Notes: generated by a model from the sequence alone, not told the origin. A stretch of DNA of 43,439 nt from Butyrivibrio sp. CAG:318 (GCA_000431815.1 FR889226.1:57380-100818); one strand, 5' to 3'. Counted from the stretch's first letter, positions 23,459-32,285 are shown. Made by a program: numbers and translations.

Positions 23459-25912
23459 TTAATTTGTAGAAAAAATCAGTTTTTTATCACCGTCGTCTGC
23501 GCATGTTATGTGAACATTATCGCCATTCTTAATTCTGCCTTCGAGAATCTGTTCGGCAAGTTCGTCTTCCACAAGCGTCTGAAGTGCTCTTTTTAACGGA
23601 CGCGCGCCGTATTTCTCATCATATCCTTTGTCAACAATAAGCGCCTTGGCCGAATCATCAAGTTCGATATGAAGATTCATCTGCTCGCCAATTCTCTTGT
23701 TGATAGAATTTACCATTATGTCAACAATCTGCGCTATATCACTACGTGTAAGCATATGGAATACAATTGTCTCGTCAATTCTGTTAAGGAATTCAGGTTT
23801 AAACAGACGTTTTACCTCTTCCATAACTTTGCTCTTCATTGTTTTGTAATCCCGGTCAGGATCGGTCGATGTGTTAAATCCGAGATTTTTTGGCGCGACT
23901 ATGTTCTCAGCACCTGCATTACTTGTCATGATGATTACGGTGTTTTTGAAATCAATCTTACGTCCGGTAGAATCAGTTATTATACCATCATCCAGTACCT
24001 GCAATAAAATATTAAATACATCCGGATGAGCCTTCTCAATTTCATCAAAAAGTATTACCGAATATGGATTGCGGCGCACTTTCTCGCTTAACTGTCCACC
24101 TTCTTCGTATCCCACATATCCCGGAGGCGAGCCTATCATCTTAGATACACTATGTTTCTCCATATATTCGGTCATGTCAACCCTGATAAGATTAGCCTCG
24201 CTGCCAAACATTGCATCAGCCAGTGCTTTGGACAATTCTGTCTTACCCACGCCTGTAGGTCCGAGGAAAAGAAATGAACCCGTAGGTCTCTTAGGGTCTT
24301 TAAGACCGACTCTGCCTCTTCTTATCGCCTTGGCGACTGCATTTACAGCTTCTTCCTGTCCGACAACTCTTTCGTGAAGTGTCTTCTCAAGATTCATGAG
24401 CTGCTCTGACTCTCCCGCAGCTATTTTATGAACCGGGATTTTGGTCCAGTCAGATACGACATCCGCTATTTCTTCCTCTCCTACAACAAGGTTACGGCTG
24501 TCTTTCTCCTTCTGCCACTGTGTATTAAGGCTGTCAAGTTCACCGGCAAGTTCCACGCGGCGTGCCTTAAGTTCTCCCGCACGTTCAAATTCCTCATTGA
24601 CAACAGCCTGTTCTTTATCCTTGTCAAGTTCTTCTATAATGTGCTCGATTTCGCTTATTTTCTCAGGCTTTACATATACTCCAAGCCTTGTCTTCGATGC
24701 CGCCTCATCAATAAGATCGATAGCCTTGTCAGGAAGGAATCTGTCATTGATATATCTTTCCGATAGTTTAACGGCCGCGGTAAGTGCCTCATCAGTAATT
24801 GTTACATTATGATGAGTCTCATATGCTTTACGAAGCCCCTTTAATATCTCAATAGCTTCGTCTTCCGACGGTTCTTCAACATTAACAGGCTGGAATCGTC
24901 TCTCAAGAGCAGCATCTTTCTCGATATACTTACGATATTCATTAATGGTTGTGGCACCTATTATCTGAACTTCACCACGAGCCAGCGACGGTTTTAATAT
25001 ATTGGACGCATCTATCGCACCCTCGGCACCGCCGGCACCGATAATTGTATGAAGCTCATCTATAAAAAGAATAACATTTCCGGCATTACGGACTTCGTTG
25101 ATTATCTTCTTGATTCTTTCTTCAAATTCGCCACGGTATTTGGATCCCGCAACCATTCCGGACAAATCAAGTGTCACAACTCTTTTGTTCTTAATGGTGT
25201 CAGGAACATTTCCTTCAGCAATCTGCAATGCCAGGCCTTCAACTATTGCCGTTTTACCTACACCCGGTTCTCCGACAAGGCAAGGATTATTCTTGGTCCG
25301 CCTGCTGCTTATCTGTATAACACGCTGGATTTCATGTTCCCTTCCTATTACCGGGTCGAGCTTACCTTCCGTTGCAAGCTTGGTCAGATCCCTGCTGTAC
25401 TGATCAAGTGTGGCTGTTGGTGATTTTTTCTTATTCTTATTGCTTATTTCATCTTTATAAGCACCGTAATTATTCGCATCTCCGACTGCCATCATCACAT
25501 CGACATATATTTTCTGTATATTGCACCCCATGGTTGCAAGCAACTTGGTAGCCACACATTCGGAATCTTTGAGCATGGCAATAAGAATATGCTCCGTACC
25601 CACTAACTGCGCTTTAAACCTTCTGGCTTCCCTGGCTGCCATATTGAGAATACCCGCGGCTCTCGGAGTGTAACTCTCCGGTTCCGAATATTCAGCCATA
25701 TTATCAGGATGCATAAGCTGGCTCACCATTTCCTCAAAACGTTCCAGATCGACTTCATTCTTAAGAAGCACTGTCTGTGCAACGCTCTCGTCCGTCTGCA
25801 TAAGTCCTATAAGAATATGTTCCGAACCTATACTTGAATGTCCGTACGCATATGCTGTTGTCGCGGAATTCTTTAATGCTTCCTCTGCTTTCTTGGTAAA
25901 TCCACTTTGCAT
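23459..25912 (-). CDS. clpC: Clp protease ATPase ClpC
   Basis: An 817-residue class I AAA+ unfoldase. It has an N-terminal double Clp-N repeat (1-~145), first AAA domain with Walker A GEPGVGKT and Walker B LFIDELH, and a middle UVR-like coiled region (~415-470). The second AAA domain has GPTGVGKT and LFDEIEKAHPDV. An LGF loop (NLGFNTS) for ClpP docking and a D2-small domain (GARPLKRALQ) follow. With McsB it degrades arginine-phosphorylated proteins. It is the fourth gene of the GntR-mcsA-mcsB-clpC operon, 30 bp after mcsB. Full length with all ATPase motifs. Confidence 0.97.
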   Translation of the reverse strand: MQSGFTKKAEEALKNSATTAYAYGHSSIGSEHILIGLMQTDESVAQTVLLKNEVDLERFEEMVSQLMHPDNMAEYSEPESYTPRAAGILNMAAREARRFKAQLVGTEHILIAMLKDSECVATKLLATMGCNIQKIYVDVMMAVGDANNYGAYKDEISNKNKKKSPTATLDQYSRDLTKLATEGKLDPVIGREHEIQRVIQISSRRTKNNPCLVGEPGVGKTAIVEGLALQIAEGNVPDTIKNKRVVTLDLSGMVAGSKYRGEFEERIKKIINEVRNAGNVILFIDELHTIIGAGGAEGAIDASNILKPSLARGEVQIIGATTINEYRKYIEKDAALERRFQPVNVEEPSEDEAIEILKGLRKAYETHHNVTITDEALTAAVKLSERYINDRFLPDKAIDLIDEAASKTRLGVYVKPEKISEIEHIIEELDKDKEQAVVNEEFERAGELKARRVELAGELDSLNTQWQKEKDSRNLVVGEEEIADVVSDWTKIPVHKIAAGESEQLMNLEKTLHERVVGQEEAVNAVAKAIRRGRVGLKDPKRPTGSFLFLGPTGVGKTELSKALADAMFGSEANLIRVDMTEYMEKHSVSKMIGSPPGYVGYEEGGQLSEKVRRNPYSVILFDEIEKAHPDVFNILLQVLDDGIITDSTGRKIDFKNTVIIMTSNAGAENIVAPKNLGFNTSTDPDRDYKTMKSKVMEEVKRLFKPEFLNRIDETIVFHMLTRSDIAQIVDIMVNSINKRIGEQMNLHIELDDSAKALIVDKGYDEKYGARPLKRALQTLVEDELAEQILEGRIKNGDNVHITCADDGDKKLIFSTN

Positions 25913-25942
25913 ATATAATCACTTCCTTCATATATTTATTAA

Positions 25943-26971
25943 TTAATCAATTTCGGGCAGGTTACTTCTTAAATATTGTGCTCTTAACATATCTGTTTCA
26001 GCCACCGATAATGCCTTGCCGGCCGAGTTATTAAGCACAGCAGGCTGTATGTCCATAATCAGACGGTTAACATCAATATTATGACCGTCCTTCGTTGACA
26101 AAATTCCGATTGCAAGACCTGTCATAAGTTCAGATAAAAGTGTCATCGCATCACGTAATGTGAGCTTTCTCGCGTATTTGAGTACGCCGTATGATTTGTA
26201 TGCCACATCCTCGGCGCGGCATTTATCCTTGTCATATATAGCACTTCTTTGTTCACGTTCCTGACTGATTATCTGCAGGACAATATCATCAAAATCCTTG
26301 ATGATCGTCCTTTCATCCTGTCCAAGCGTCTTCTGTGTTGACACCTGGTACAGATTACCGAAACTGTCTTCCTCATCACCGTAAACCTGACGCATTCTTA
26401 TTCCGAAACGTCCAAGTTCCGTACCTATCTGGGTGATTTTTCTTGTCTGCGACAATGCCGGCAGATGTAATGTATATCCGGCGCGGAGTCCCGTACCGAC
26501 ATTAGTCGGATATGTGGTCTTATATCCGTATTGTTCATCATAGGCATAATCAAATCGTGAATCTATATAATCATCTATTTCGTTGGCTTTCTTAAAGCAG
26601 GCCGGAATATTCATTCCATTGGCAATAACCTGGATTCTTATATGATCTTCACCGTTAACCAGCACCGACGTTCCCTCGTCCCCCGACAAAATCACGGCAC
26701 CGTTCTTTGACTTTACCAGATACGAGCTTATAGAACGGCGTTCCTTGAGCGCATTCTTCTTAGCCTCGGTGCAGCTGTTCATAAAATAATATCTGTATTC
26801 GTCCGGAAAATCCTTCTGAAATGTTCCGACAACGGAATTAACCAGCTCGGTTCCGTCTTCATCGCTTATCTTGGATGCAAACGGATAATTTGAGAAATTC
26901 CTCGCGAGCCTTATCCGGCTTGAAAGAACCACATCACTGTTGGCGCCGTTACTTTCGTACCATTTATTCAT
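25943..26971 (-). CDS. mcsB: Protein arginine kinase McsB, with Tyr at the CPTN cysteine
   Basis: A 342-residue phosphagen-kinase-fold protein that phosphorylates arginines in proteins and marks them for ClpCP. Conserved: SSRIRLARNFSNYPF (about 17-31), VNGEDHIRIQ with acidic catalytic residues (about 105-114), TNVGTGLR (about 156-163), and a C-terminal helical domain with LTLRDAMTLLSEL for phospho-arginine binding. The family cysteine in CPTN is Tyr154 here (codon TAT; Cys would be TGT). In phosphagen kinases this Cys affects substrate alignment, and mutation reduces activity. The start overlaps the mcsA stop by 4 bp, indicating translational coupling. Confidence 0.93.
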   Translation of the reverse strand: MNKWYESNGANSDVVLSSRIRLARNFSNYPFASKISDEDGTELVNSVVGTFQKDFPDEYRYYFMNSCTEAKKNALKERRSISSYLVKSKNGAVILSGDEGTSVLVNGEDHIRIQVIANGMNIPACFKKANEIDDYIDSRFDYAYDEQYGYKTTYPTNVGTGLRAGYTLHLPALSQTRKITQIGTELGRFGIRMRQVYGDEEDSFGNLYQVSTQKTLGQDERTIIKDFDDIVLQIISQEREQRSAIYDKDKCRAEDVAYKSYGVLKYARKLTLRDAMTLLSELMTGLAIGILSTKDGHNIDVNRLIMDIQPAVLNNSAGKALSVAETDMLRAQYLRSNLPEID

Positions 26972-27537
26972 GCCTGCTCCTTTCCCTTAAGTTCGGCTAT
27001 CGCATCACGTAATCTGGCTGCTTCGGCGTAATCTTCCACAGCTACGGCTTCCTTAAGCTTCTTTGTCATAAAATCTATTTCTTTAGCAATATCATGTTCA
27101 TCTACTCCTGCGGTTCCTTCCGGCTGTATCTGTTTCTGCTCCTGCATCTTATATAGCATCGGCTTCTTACCGGTATGACGGTCGCTACCCTGTATCTTCT
27201 TAATTGTACCCGCAATAAGCGGTCCGAAAACATCATAACATTCAGAGCATCCGAATCGTGAACTTGCAATGAATTCACCATATGTCATGCCGCATTTCGG
27301 ACATACCACATTCACTGCCGGATCATCGTTCCCATTATCTGACAAGAAACCCTGTGCGCCGAGAAGTCCCGACAAAAGCTTGGTAAAATGCATATCATTA
27401 TCAAAAATACTTGAATAATAACTTACATCCGTATTGGCCGCACAGCTGCTGCACAGATGATGTTCATTCTTAACGCCGTTAACCACTTCTGTATAATGAA
27501 ATGTTGCAACATTTTTCTGACATTTTTCACATAACAT
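26968..27537 (-). CDS. mcsA: McsA-like zinc protein with UVR motif
   Basis: A 189-residue activator/partner of McsB. Four Cys pairs form zinc sites: CEKC and CSSC near residues 3 and 29, then CPKC and CSEC (about 75-97). The C-terminal UVR motif (FMTKKLKEAVAVEDYAEAA, about 150-175) resembles the UvrB/UvrC interaction helix and would contact ClpC. Order and 4-bp overlap with mcsB are the standard arrangement. Ribosome site AGGAGG lies just before the ATG, inside the end of the GntR gene. Confidence 0.93.
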   Translation of the reverse strand: MLCEKCQKNVATFHYTEVVNGVKNEHHLCSSCAANTDVSYYSSIFDNDMHFTKLLSGLLGAQGFLSDNGNDDPAVNVVCPKCGMTYGEFIASSRFGCSECYDVFGPLIAGTIKKIQGSDRHTGKKPMLYKMQEQKQIQPEGTAGVDEHDIAKEIDFMTKKLKEAVAVEDYAEAARLRDAIAELKGKEQA

Positions 27538-27539
27538 GA

Positions 27540-27923
27540 TTATACCTCCTGTTCTCCTGTAAATTCAGCTATGACATCATCAACAAGTGCATGAATCTTA
27601 TCCGTCGAGATATTACGGCACATTGCCTTGGCCACCACAACCCTGAGTTCGTCCGTAAGCTCATTCATAGCCTTAATCCTATCTATATCCAGTGCAATCA
27701 CTGCCCCATGCCGTCTGTCCAACTTAATATAGCCTTCCTGCCTGAGAACCGAATACGCCTTATTAACCGTATGCATATTAATTCCTATATTATCGGCTAA
27801 CTGTCTTACCGACGGGAGCGAATCACCTTCGTGTATTTTCTCATTCGCTATACACATTATAATCTGGTTACATAATTGAACATACAATGCCTCATCACTG
27901 TTAAAGTCAATTGTAAAAATCAT
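27540..27923 (-). CDS. GntR-family (YtrA-type) repressor heading the clpC operon
   Basis: A 127-residue regulator with a winged helix at about 10-75. It shows ALYVQLCNQIIMCIANEKI, GDSLPSVRQLADNIGINMHTV with the recognition helix, and NKAYSVLRQEGYIKLDRRHG. A short C-terminal helical dimerisation part of the YtrA subgroup follows (~80-127), with no large ligand domain. In most Firmicutes the first gene here is ctsR, but this sequence lacks CtsR features. The gene is 2 bp from mcsA and downstream of a strong promoter and a 21-bp palindrome at the start site. Autoregulation and control of mcsAB-clpC is inferred. YtrA-type regulators usually respond to cell-envelope stress or nutrients in other systems. 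Confidence 0.9.
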   Translation of the reverse strand: MIFTIDFNSDEALYVQLCNQIIMCIANEKIHEGDSLPSVRQLADNIGINMHTVNKAYSVLRQEGYIKLDRRHGAVIALDIDRIKAMNELTDELRVVVAKAMCRNISTDKIHALVDDVIAEFTGEQEV

Positions 27924-27950
27924 ATATCATCATCTCCCTATGACATAACC

Positions 27951-27971
27951 ATATGTCTGTGTTATACATAT
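27951..27971 (-). promoter_or_regulatory. Palindromic operator candidate at the clpC-operon start site
   Basis: ATATGT (27951-27956), 9 bp, ACATAT (27966-27971), immediately downstream of the -10 box. Position at +1 suits repression by the dimeric GntR protein it precedes. Confidence 0.5.
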
Positions 27972-28000
27972 ACTATAACAAACAAGCGCAGAAAAAGCAA
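27972..28000 (-). promoter_or_regulatory. Sigma-A type promoter of GntR-mcsA-mcsB-clpC
   Basis: Minus strand TTGCTT (27995-28000), 17 bp, TATAGT (27972-27977). The -35 lies in the right arm of the terminator hairpin of the preceding cohesin gene. Confidence 0.65.
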
Positions 28001-28021
28001 TATCTTTTGCTGATTCTGCGC
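27986..28021 (-). terminator. Terminator of the cohesin-protein operon
   Basis: On the minus strand GCGCAGAA (28014-28021) then AGCAA pairs with TTGCT then TTCTGCGC (27986-27993), with a small internal loop. TTGTTTGTT follows. It overlaps the clpC-operon promoter. Confidence 0.75.
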
Positions 28022-28052
28022 TGATTTAATACTTTTTTAATAATTATTTATC

Positions 28053-30068
28053 TTAGAGAAAAAATTCCTCGTCATCTCCGTCAGACGGCTCAAGTTCTAT
28101 TGTTTCCGGCTCTTCCCCGGTTTTTTCCGGCTCTTTTTCCGGCTCCTTTTCCGGCTCCTTAGCCGCCGGTTCTTCGTCGTCATCAAATATATCATCTCCG
28201 AGGTCAATGATTTCGGTCTCGATTTCAAGCCCGTCTTCATCATTCTTCAATGACTTAATCTCAGACGGTTTCTGTGCGGGTTCATCATCAACCTGCTGTG
28301 CCTCGGTAACAAAAGCATCCATATCCGCCTGGGTTACCTTATCTTTGACATCATCAAAATCGTCTTCTTTTACCTCCGGCTCAGATGGCGTCTCAGGTGC
28401 TTCGGTTTCATCCTCGGTATCCTGAACCGGTTCTTCCGTTGCGGCCTGTTCTTCTTCTGCTGATCCGGATTCTGTATTCTCTTCTGCGGCAGCTAACAAT
28501 GCATCCGGCTCATCCTGGGCATTGTCAGACTGGGAATCGTCATCTTCATTATCATAGTCATAATCATCTTCATCAGGTATTACAACCGAATGTTTCTCTT
28601 CTGATTTGTGTGCAGCCAGAACTACCACAAGCACTATCAATGCTGCAAGCACAACTCCTCCGGCTATAAATGTAATATTACGGCCTTTTACGAGTGATGC
28701 CTTGGACTCTGTAAGCTTATCATTGTCCTGTTTAAGTGAATCCAGTTCTTTCTGCATATTATCATCGGATATTGCCGGCTGCGATGATGTATTATTACTT
28801 CGCTGTATTGTTTTTTCTACAGTGTCATATACATACCATATGCGCTCGCCTTTAGAATTGACCGCATAGAAATATACAAATTCGCTGTCTTTATCCGGTG
28901 TGTAAACTTTGACTTCAGTGCCCTGTATCTCACATTTGGTTTCTGCCATTCCTTCCGGTTTCTCTGATGCGTGTGATGCATCCAGATATACATAAACATT
29001 CTTTCCGCTCTTGAATGCAATATACTTCTCAAAGGTCTTGGTTTCCTTATCATAAATATATATTGCACCATTCTCATCGGCATCTGTAAGGTATACAAGA
29101 TTCAGTCCCGTAACGTCGTTTGTAACGGTTTCTATTGTATCACCGCTGATATCAAGTGTTCCGGCTGTATATCCGTCAGGAATTTCATCCTCCGGGAAAG
29201 TCTTGCTTATAACATATTCCTTGCCGTCTATTGTAACTGTGGTATCCTTAACCGGTTCAGTTTCGGTCTCGGTTTCCGGCTCGGTTTCAGGAGCTGGAGC
29301 CGGAGCGGAAGCTCTGTTTACATTAATAGTGTATGTCATGACTTTACCGCTCTTTGCATACGACTTGACAGTAATAACATTATTTCCTACTGCAAGATTT
29401 TCCCAAGGTCCCTCAACTTCTGTCTTACCACCCTGTGATGATTTAGCTGATATATGAATGGCTGTGACATCATAAGGAACACTGCATGAATAATTCATTG
29501 TCCACTTGGCAAAAGACTTATTTAATGAAGTTTCTGCTATTCTAAGGCTGCTGAGTGTTGCATCCGAAAAAGTCGGATCTTCTGTCTCCGGTTCAGCCAT
29601 AACCTGTACAGAAGCTCCACTGTAACTCATATTTACCACTGTAGGTTCTTCTTCGCCGTCAAATTCCATTATTGTTCCACCAGCAATTGAAAAATTGGCA
29701 GTTCCGACTGCTTTAGCCTTAAGTGTAATGGTAATAGAAATAGATTTAACTGACTGATTCCCTTCTAAATTAGTATCAACCTCATATGGTATCGTTCCCG
29801 CAGGTGATGTTGTCTTAGCTGCCGGCGTACTACTCACAAAATCAAACAGACTGTTATCATACTTAACATTAAATTCTGCATAATATATAGTGGCAGATGA
29901 TGATATATTGACATTGACAGTCAGTTCATCACCAACCATAACACTTGTCTTATCAACCGATATCGTTCCGGTTCCCGATGCAGCATATGCTTTTTCGGTA
30001 AAACCAGCTGACATTGCCGCAACAATCATAGTAAGAACTATTATTGTACTTAAAATTTTTCTTTTCAT
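28053..30068 (-). CDS. Membrane-anchored single-cohesin protein with acidic cytoplasmic tail
   Basis: A 671-residue type I membrane protein. The signal peptide (1-~29) ends near AYAAS. A cohesin domain (~34-157) follows: TISVDKTSVMVGDELTVNVNI, then YYAEFNVKYDNSLFDF, closing with GGTIMEF and GASVQV. A cadherin-like beta-sandwich lies at ~170-252, a Pro/Glu/Thr linker at ~254-272, and an unassigned extracellular domain at ~276-425. A short coiled coil (~435-460) precedes one transmembrane helix (~465-486). The 185-residue cytoplasmic tail is extremely acidic and includes repeated E-P-E-K. Cohesins bind dockerins, and the gene 9 bp upstream encodes a dockerin protein, so the pair likely assembles outside the cell. 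The ribosome site AGGAG is 7 nt from the ATG. Confidence 0.88.
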   Translation of the reverse strand: MKRKILSTIIVLTMIVAAMSAGFTEKAYAASGTGTISVDKTSVMVGDELTVNVNISSSATIYYAEFNVKYDNSLFDFVSSTPAAKTTSPAGTIPYEVDTNLEGNQSVKSISITITLKAKAVGTANFSIAGGTIMEFDGEEEPTVVNMSYSGASVQVMAEPETEDPTFSDATLSSLRIAETSLNKSFAKWTMNYSCSVPYDVTAIHISAKSSQGGKTEVEGPWENLAVGNNVITVKSYAKSGKVMTYTINVNRASAPAPAPETEPETETETEPVKDTTVTIDGKEYVISKTFPEDEIPDGYTAGTLDISGDTIETVTNDVTGLNLVYLTDADENGAIYIYDKETKTFEKYIAFKSGKNVYVYLDASHASEKPEGMAETKCEIQGTEVKVYTPDKDSEFVYFYAVNSKGERIWYVYDTVEKTIQRSNNTSSQPAISDDNMQKELDSLKQDNDKLTESKASLVKGRNITFIAGGVVLAALIVLVVVLAAHKSEEKHSVVIPDEDDYDYDNEDDDSQSDNAQDEPDALLAAAEENTESGSAEEEQAATEEPVQDTEDETEAPETPSEPEVKEDDFDDVKDKVTQADMDAFVTEAQQVDDEPAQKPSEIKSLKNDEDGLEIETEIIDLGDDIFDDDEEPAAKEPEKEPEKEPEKTGEEPETIELEPSDGDDEEFFL

Positions 30069-30077
30069 ATTAATCTC

Positions 30078-32285
30078 CTATCGTGTCTGAGTTATCGTTC
30101 CGTTTCTCCAGAGGAATTTCTTCATTACAGCCATATCGAACAAATCCACTCCTGATGATTTGGAATAAATATTAGCTGCTTCTAACTTAATTCCCGTTAA
30201 AATCGGTTTTACCCAATGATGTTTCTTAAGATACATGTAATCAAACAAATCCACTTTACCGTCCCCGTTGACATCACCATATAGGACTATCTGGTACTGT
30301 TTCATCACTTTGCCGTCGGCATCATATACAGTAAAATAGTCTCTCGTTGCTACCATGCTACTGTCTGACTTGGCTTTTTTATCAGAATCTAGTATTTTTA
30401 CGGAACCGTTTGTCACAGATACCGCCTTGATTGCATTCGATACTTTCTCACCTATTGTAAATCCGTTGATGTAACTGCCGTTAATCTGCAATTTCTTATT
30501 ATCGAAAGTTGTTGCTGCATTTCTTGTTACATCCACCTGATATGTTGTTTTCTCTCCTGACTTATCAGCCGAATCATACACATCTATATAAAATGTATTA
30601 ACTCCTACCGTCAACGACTGTGCCGCTATTTTACCGTCACTGCAGCTTATCGTATGCTTTCCGTATCTGAGTTCAACAAGTGACTCGGATGATTCCATTG
30701 TGTATGTAAAACCAATACTTGATATACTGTTATTTACAGTCATCTTGTATTTGCCCGTTGCTTTATTAAATGTGCCGCTCAAACTTCCCGATGTAGGCTT
30801 CAATGCTGTTAAGTATGTACTTTTTTCAGGACTTTTTTCTCTTGTAATATTCAATGTATATGTCCTTGTCGTACCATATTCCGACTTACATACTATTTTG
30901 TATGTATTGGTTCCGACTTTCAGTGATTTCTTGCCGGTTCCGCTTACCGTAGAAGTCCCTGCGATAGCCTGCGCTGCTATCGTGACTGATTCCGTAGAAT
31001 ATGAAACCATTACGTTATATGAAGTTTTCTCATGATTAAATGTAGGTGTAAGAGCTAATTCGCCACCATTTACCGTGAGCGACTTAAGTCTGGTATTAGG
31101 ATTCGCCCTCAATGACGTATCGTCGCCATTCGTATACCATCCCGGGTTCGGACAAGCCTGTTCCGGCATATTATTATAAACAGGTATTCTGAACACAAAT
31201 GCCGAATCTGTTATTCCCGAATTCTTATATGTAGTATATATTTTACATCCCTCCGTTAATGATGCCGTAAGATTCTGAGCATATTGCTTCCAGTAATAAT
31301 ATGCCTTATTAACCACGCTGAACATTTCAAAATATATTGTATCCTGTCCAATTGCAATGTATCCGTTATTAACTTTAACAGCTCCTCCCATTATCGCCAG
31401 ATACGGACTTGTCCAACCTTCGGACATAGCCTCTTTACCACCGTTGTTGATTACCGTCTGTTTTCCGCTTCCTGCTGCTCCTATATTAAAGAAATTATAA
31501 TATATCGTTTTCTCCTTGCCGGTTGCCTGAGTGAAGTGCTTACCATCCGTGGTAATAACACCTTTACCCAATTCGTCATTACTTGTTCCCTTTTCCTGAA
31601 TAAGTCTCACCGCCAGATGAACAGCACTTACTTTAGCCGCCTTAGCTGCATCGACAATTACCTGCGCATAGGTTTTATTGCCACTCGCCCCGGGGCATTT
31701 AGCATTATACATAAATGTACCCTTTAATGTATTATTGATAACCGTTACCGTATCATGCGATGCGTTATAACTTAATTGTTCAAACATAAACATGTATTCT
31801 TCTGTAAGCCAATTACGCGGATCCATAACATATGAAACTGCCGCCGGTGATGCCTGATTCCACTGTCCTGTATCAAATCCGACCCATTCGTTATTATCAT
31901 AATTAAATGCTCCGTCTATCTCATCATATGCTTTCCATGCAGTCGGCGTCTGATACCATCTGCTATTATCCATGAGTCCGAGCGACATACTGTGTCCGCT
32001 TGCCGGGACAAGCTTTCTAGTAAGATAGCATTCATTGGCAAGAACCGTATTCCAATTAAGTCCCGTATTCACTGCCTCAAATGTCCAGTTCGGATGTTCC
32101 TTATGCAATGCACGCAGACTGTCCCTGTATGATTCCGGAAATGCTTCCAGTGACTTCTCGAAATTCACAGCTGCCACAACATCTATCGTCTGCTTAATCC
32201 CATATGCTCCGACAGCAAGCATGGAAATAACAGCGACTATTACTGTCGCTATATTTATCCTTCTTTTTCTAAACATCTTCAACAT
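30078..32285 (-). CDS. Dockerin-bearing glucosaminidase (GH73-like) with cadherin-like domains
   Basis: A 735-residue protein. The basic N-terminus has a transmembrane helix/signal (~12-30). A glucosaminidase domain follows (~60-375): the catalytic Glu is probably Glu231 in HLAVRLIQEKGTS, and the family block WTSPYLAIMGGA...YIAIGQDTIYFEMF is intact. It would cut the glycan backbone of peptidoglycan. Two cadherin-like beta-sandwiches lie at ~398-482 and ~490-588, and an unassigned module at ~592-668. A C-terminal dockerin follows (~669-727): first repeat GDVNGDGKVDLFDYMYLKK, a canonical calcium loop; second ending GVDLFDMAVMKKFLW, with its loop degenerate. First gene of the operon with the cohesin protein. 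Confidence 0.87.
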   Translation of the reverse strand: MLKMFRKRRINIATVIVAVISMLAVGAYGIKQTIDVVAAVNFEKSLEAFPESYRDSLRALHKEHPNWTFEAVNTGLNWNTVLANECYLTRKLVPASGHSMSLGLMDNSRWYQTPTAWKAYDEIDGAFNYDNNEWVGFDTGQWNQASPAAVSYVMDPRNWLTEEYMFMFEQLSYNASHDTVTVINNTLKGTFMYNAKCPGASGNKTYAQVIVDAAKAAKVSAVHLAVRLIQEKGTSNDELGKGVITTDGKHFTQATGKEKTIYYNFFNIGAAGSGKQTVINNGGKEAMSEGWTSPYLAIMGGAVKVNNGYIAIGQDTIYFEMFSVVNKAYYYWKQYAQNLTASLTEGCKIYTTYKNSGITDSAFVFRIPVYNNMPEQACPNPGWYTNGDDTSLRANPNTRLKSLTVNGGELALTPTFNHEKTSYNVMVSYSTESVTIAAQAIAGTSTVSGTGKKSLKVGTNTYKIVCKSEYGTTRTYTLNITREKSPEKSTYLTALKPTSGSLSGTFNKATGKYKMTVNNSISSIGFTYTMESSESLVELRYGKHTISCSDGKIAAQSLTVGVNTFYIDVYDSADKSGEKTTYQVDVTRNAATTFDNKKLQINGSYINGFTIGEKVSNAIKAVSVTNGSVKILDSDKKAKSDSSMVATRDYFTVYDADGKVMKQYQIVLYGDVNGDGKVDLFDYMYLKKHHWVKPILTGIKLEAANIYSKSSGVDLFDMAVMKKFLWRNGTITQTR

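Noticed and set aside
28207..28669. Plus-strand frames rich in Ser/Thr opposite the acidic tail gene
   Set aside because: They are antisense shadows of the Glu/Asp/Pro-rich tail with no ribosome sites.
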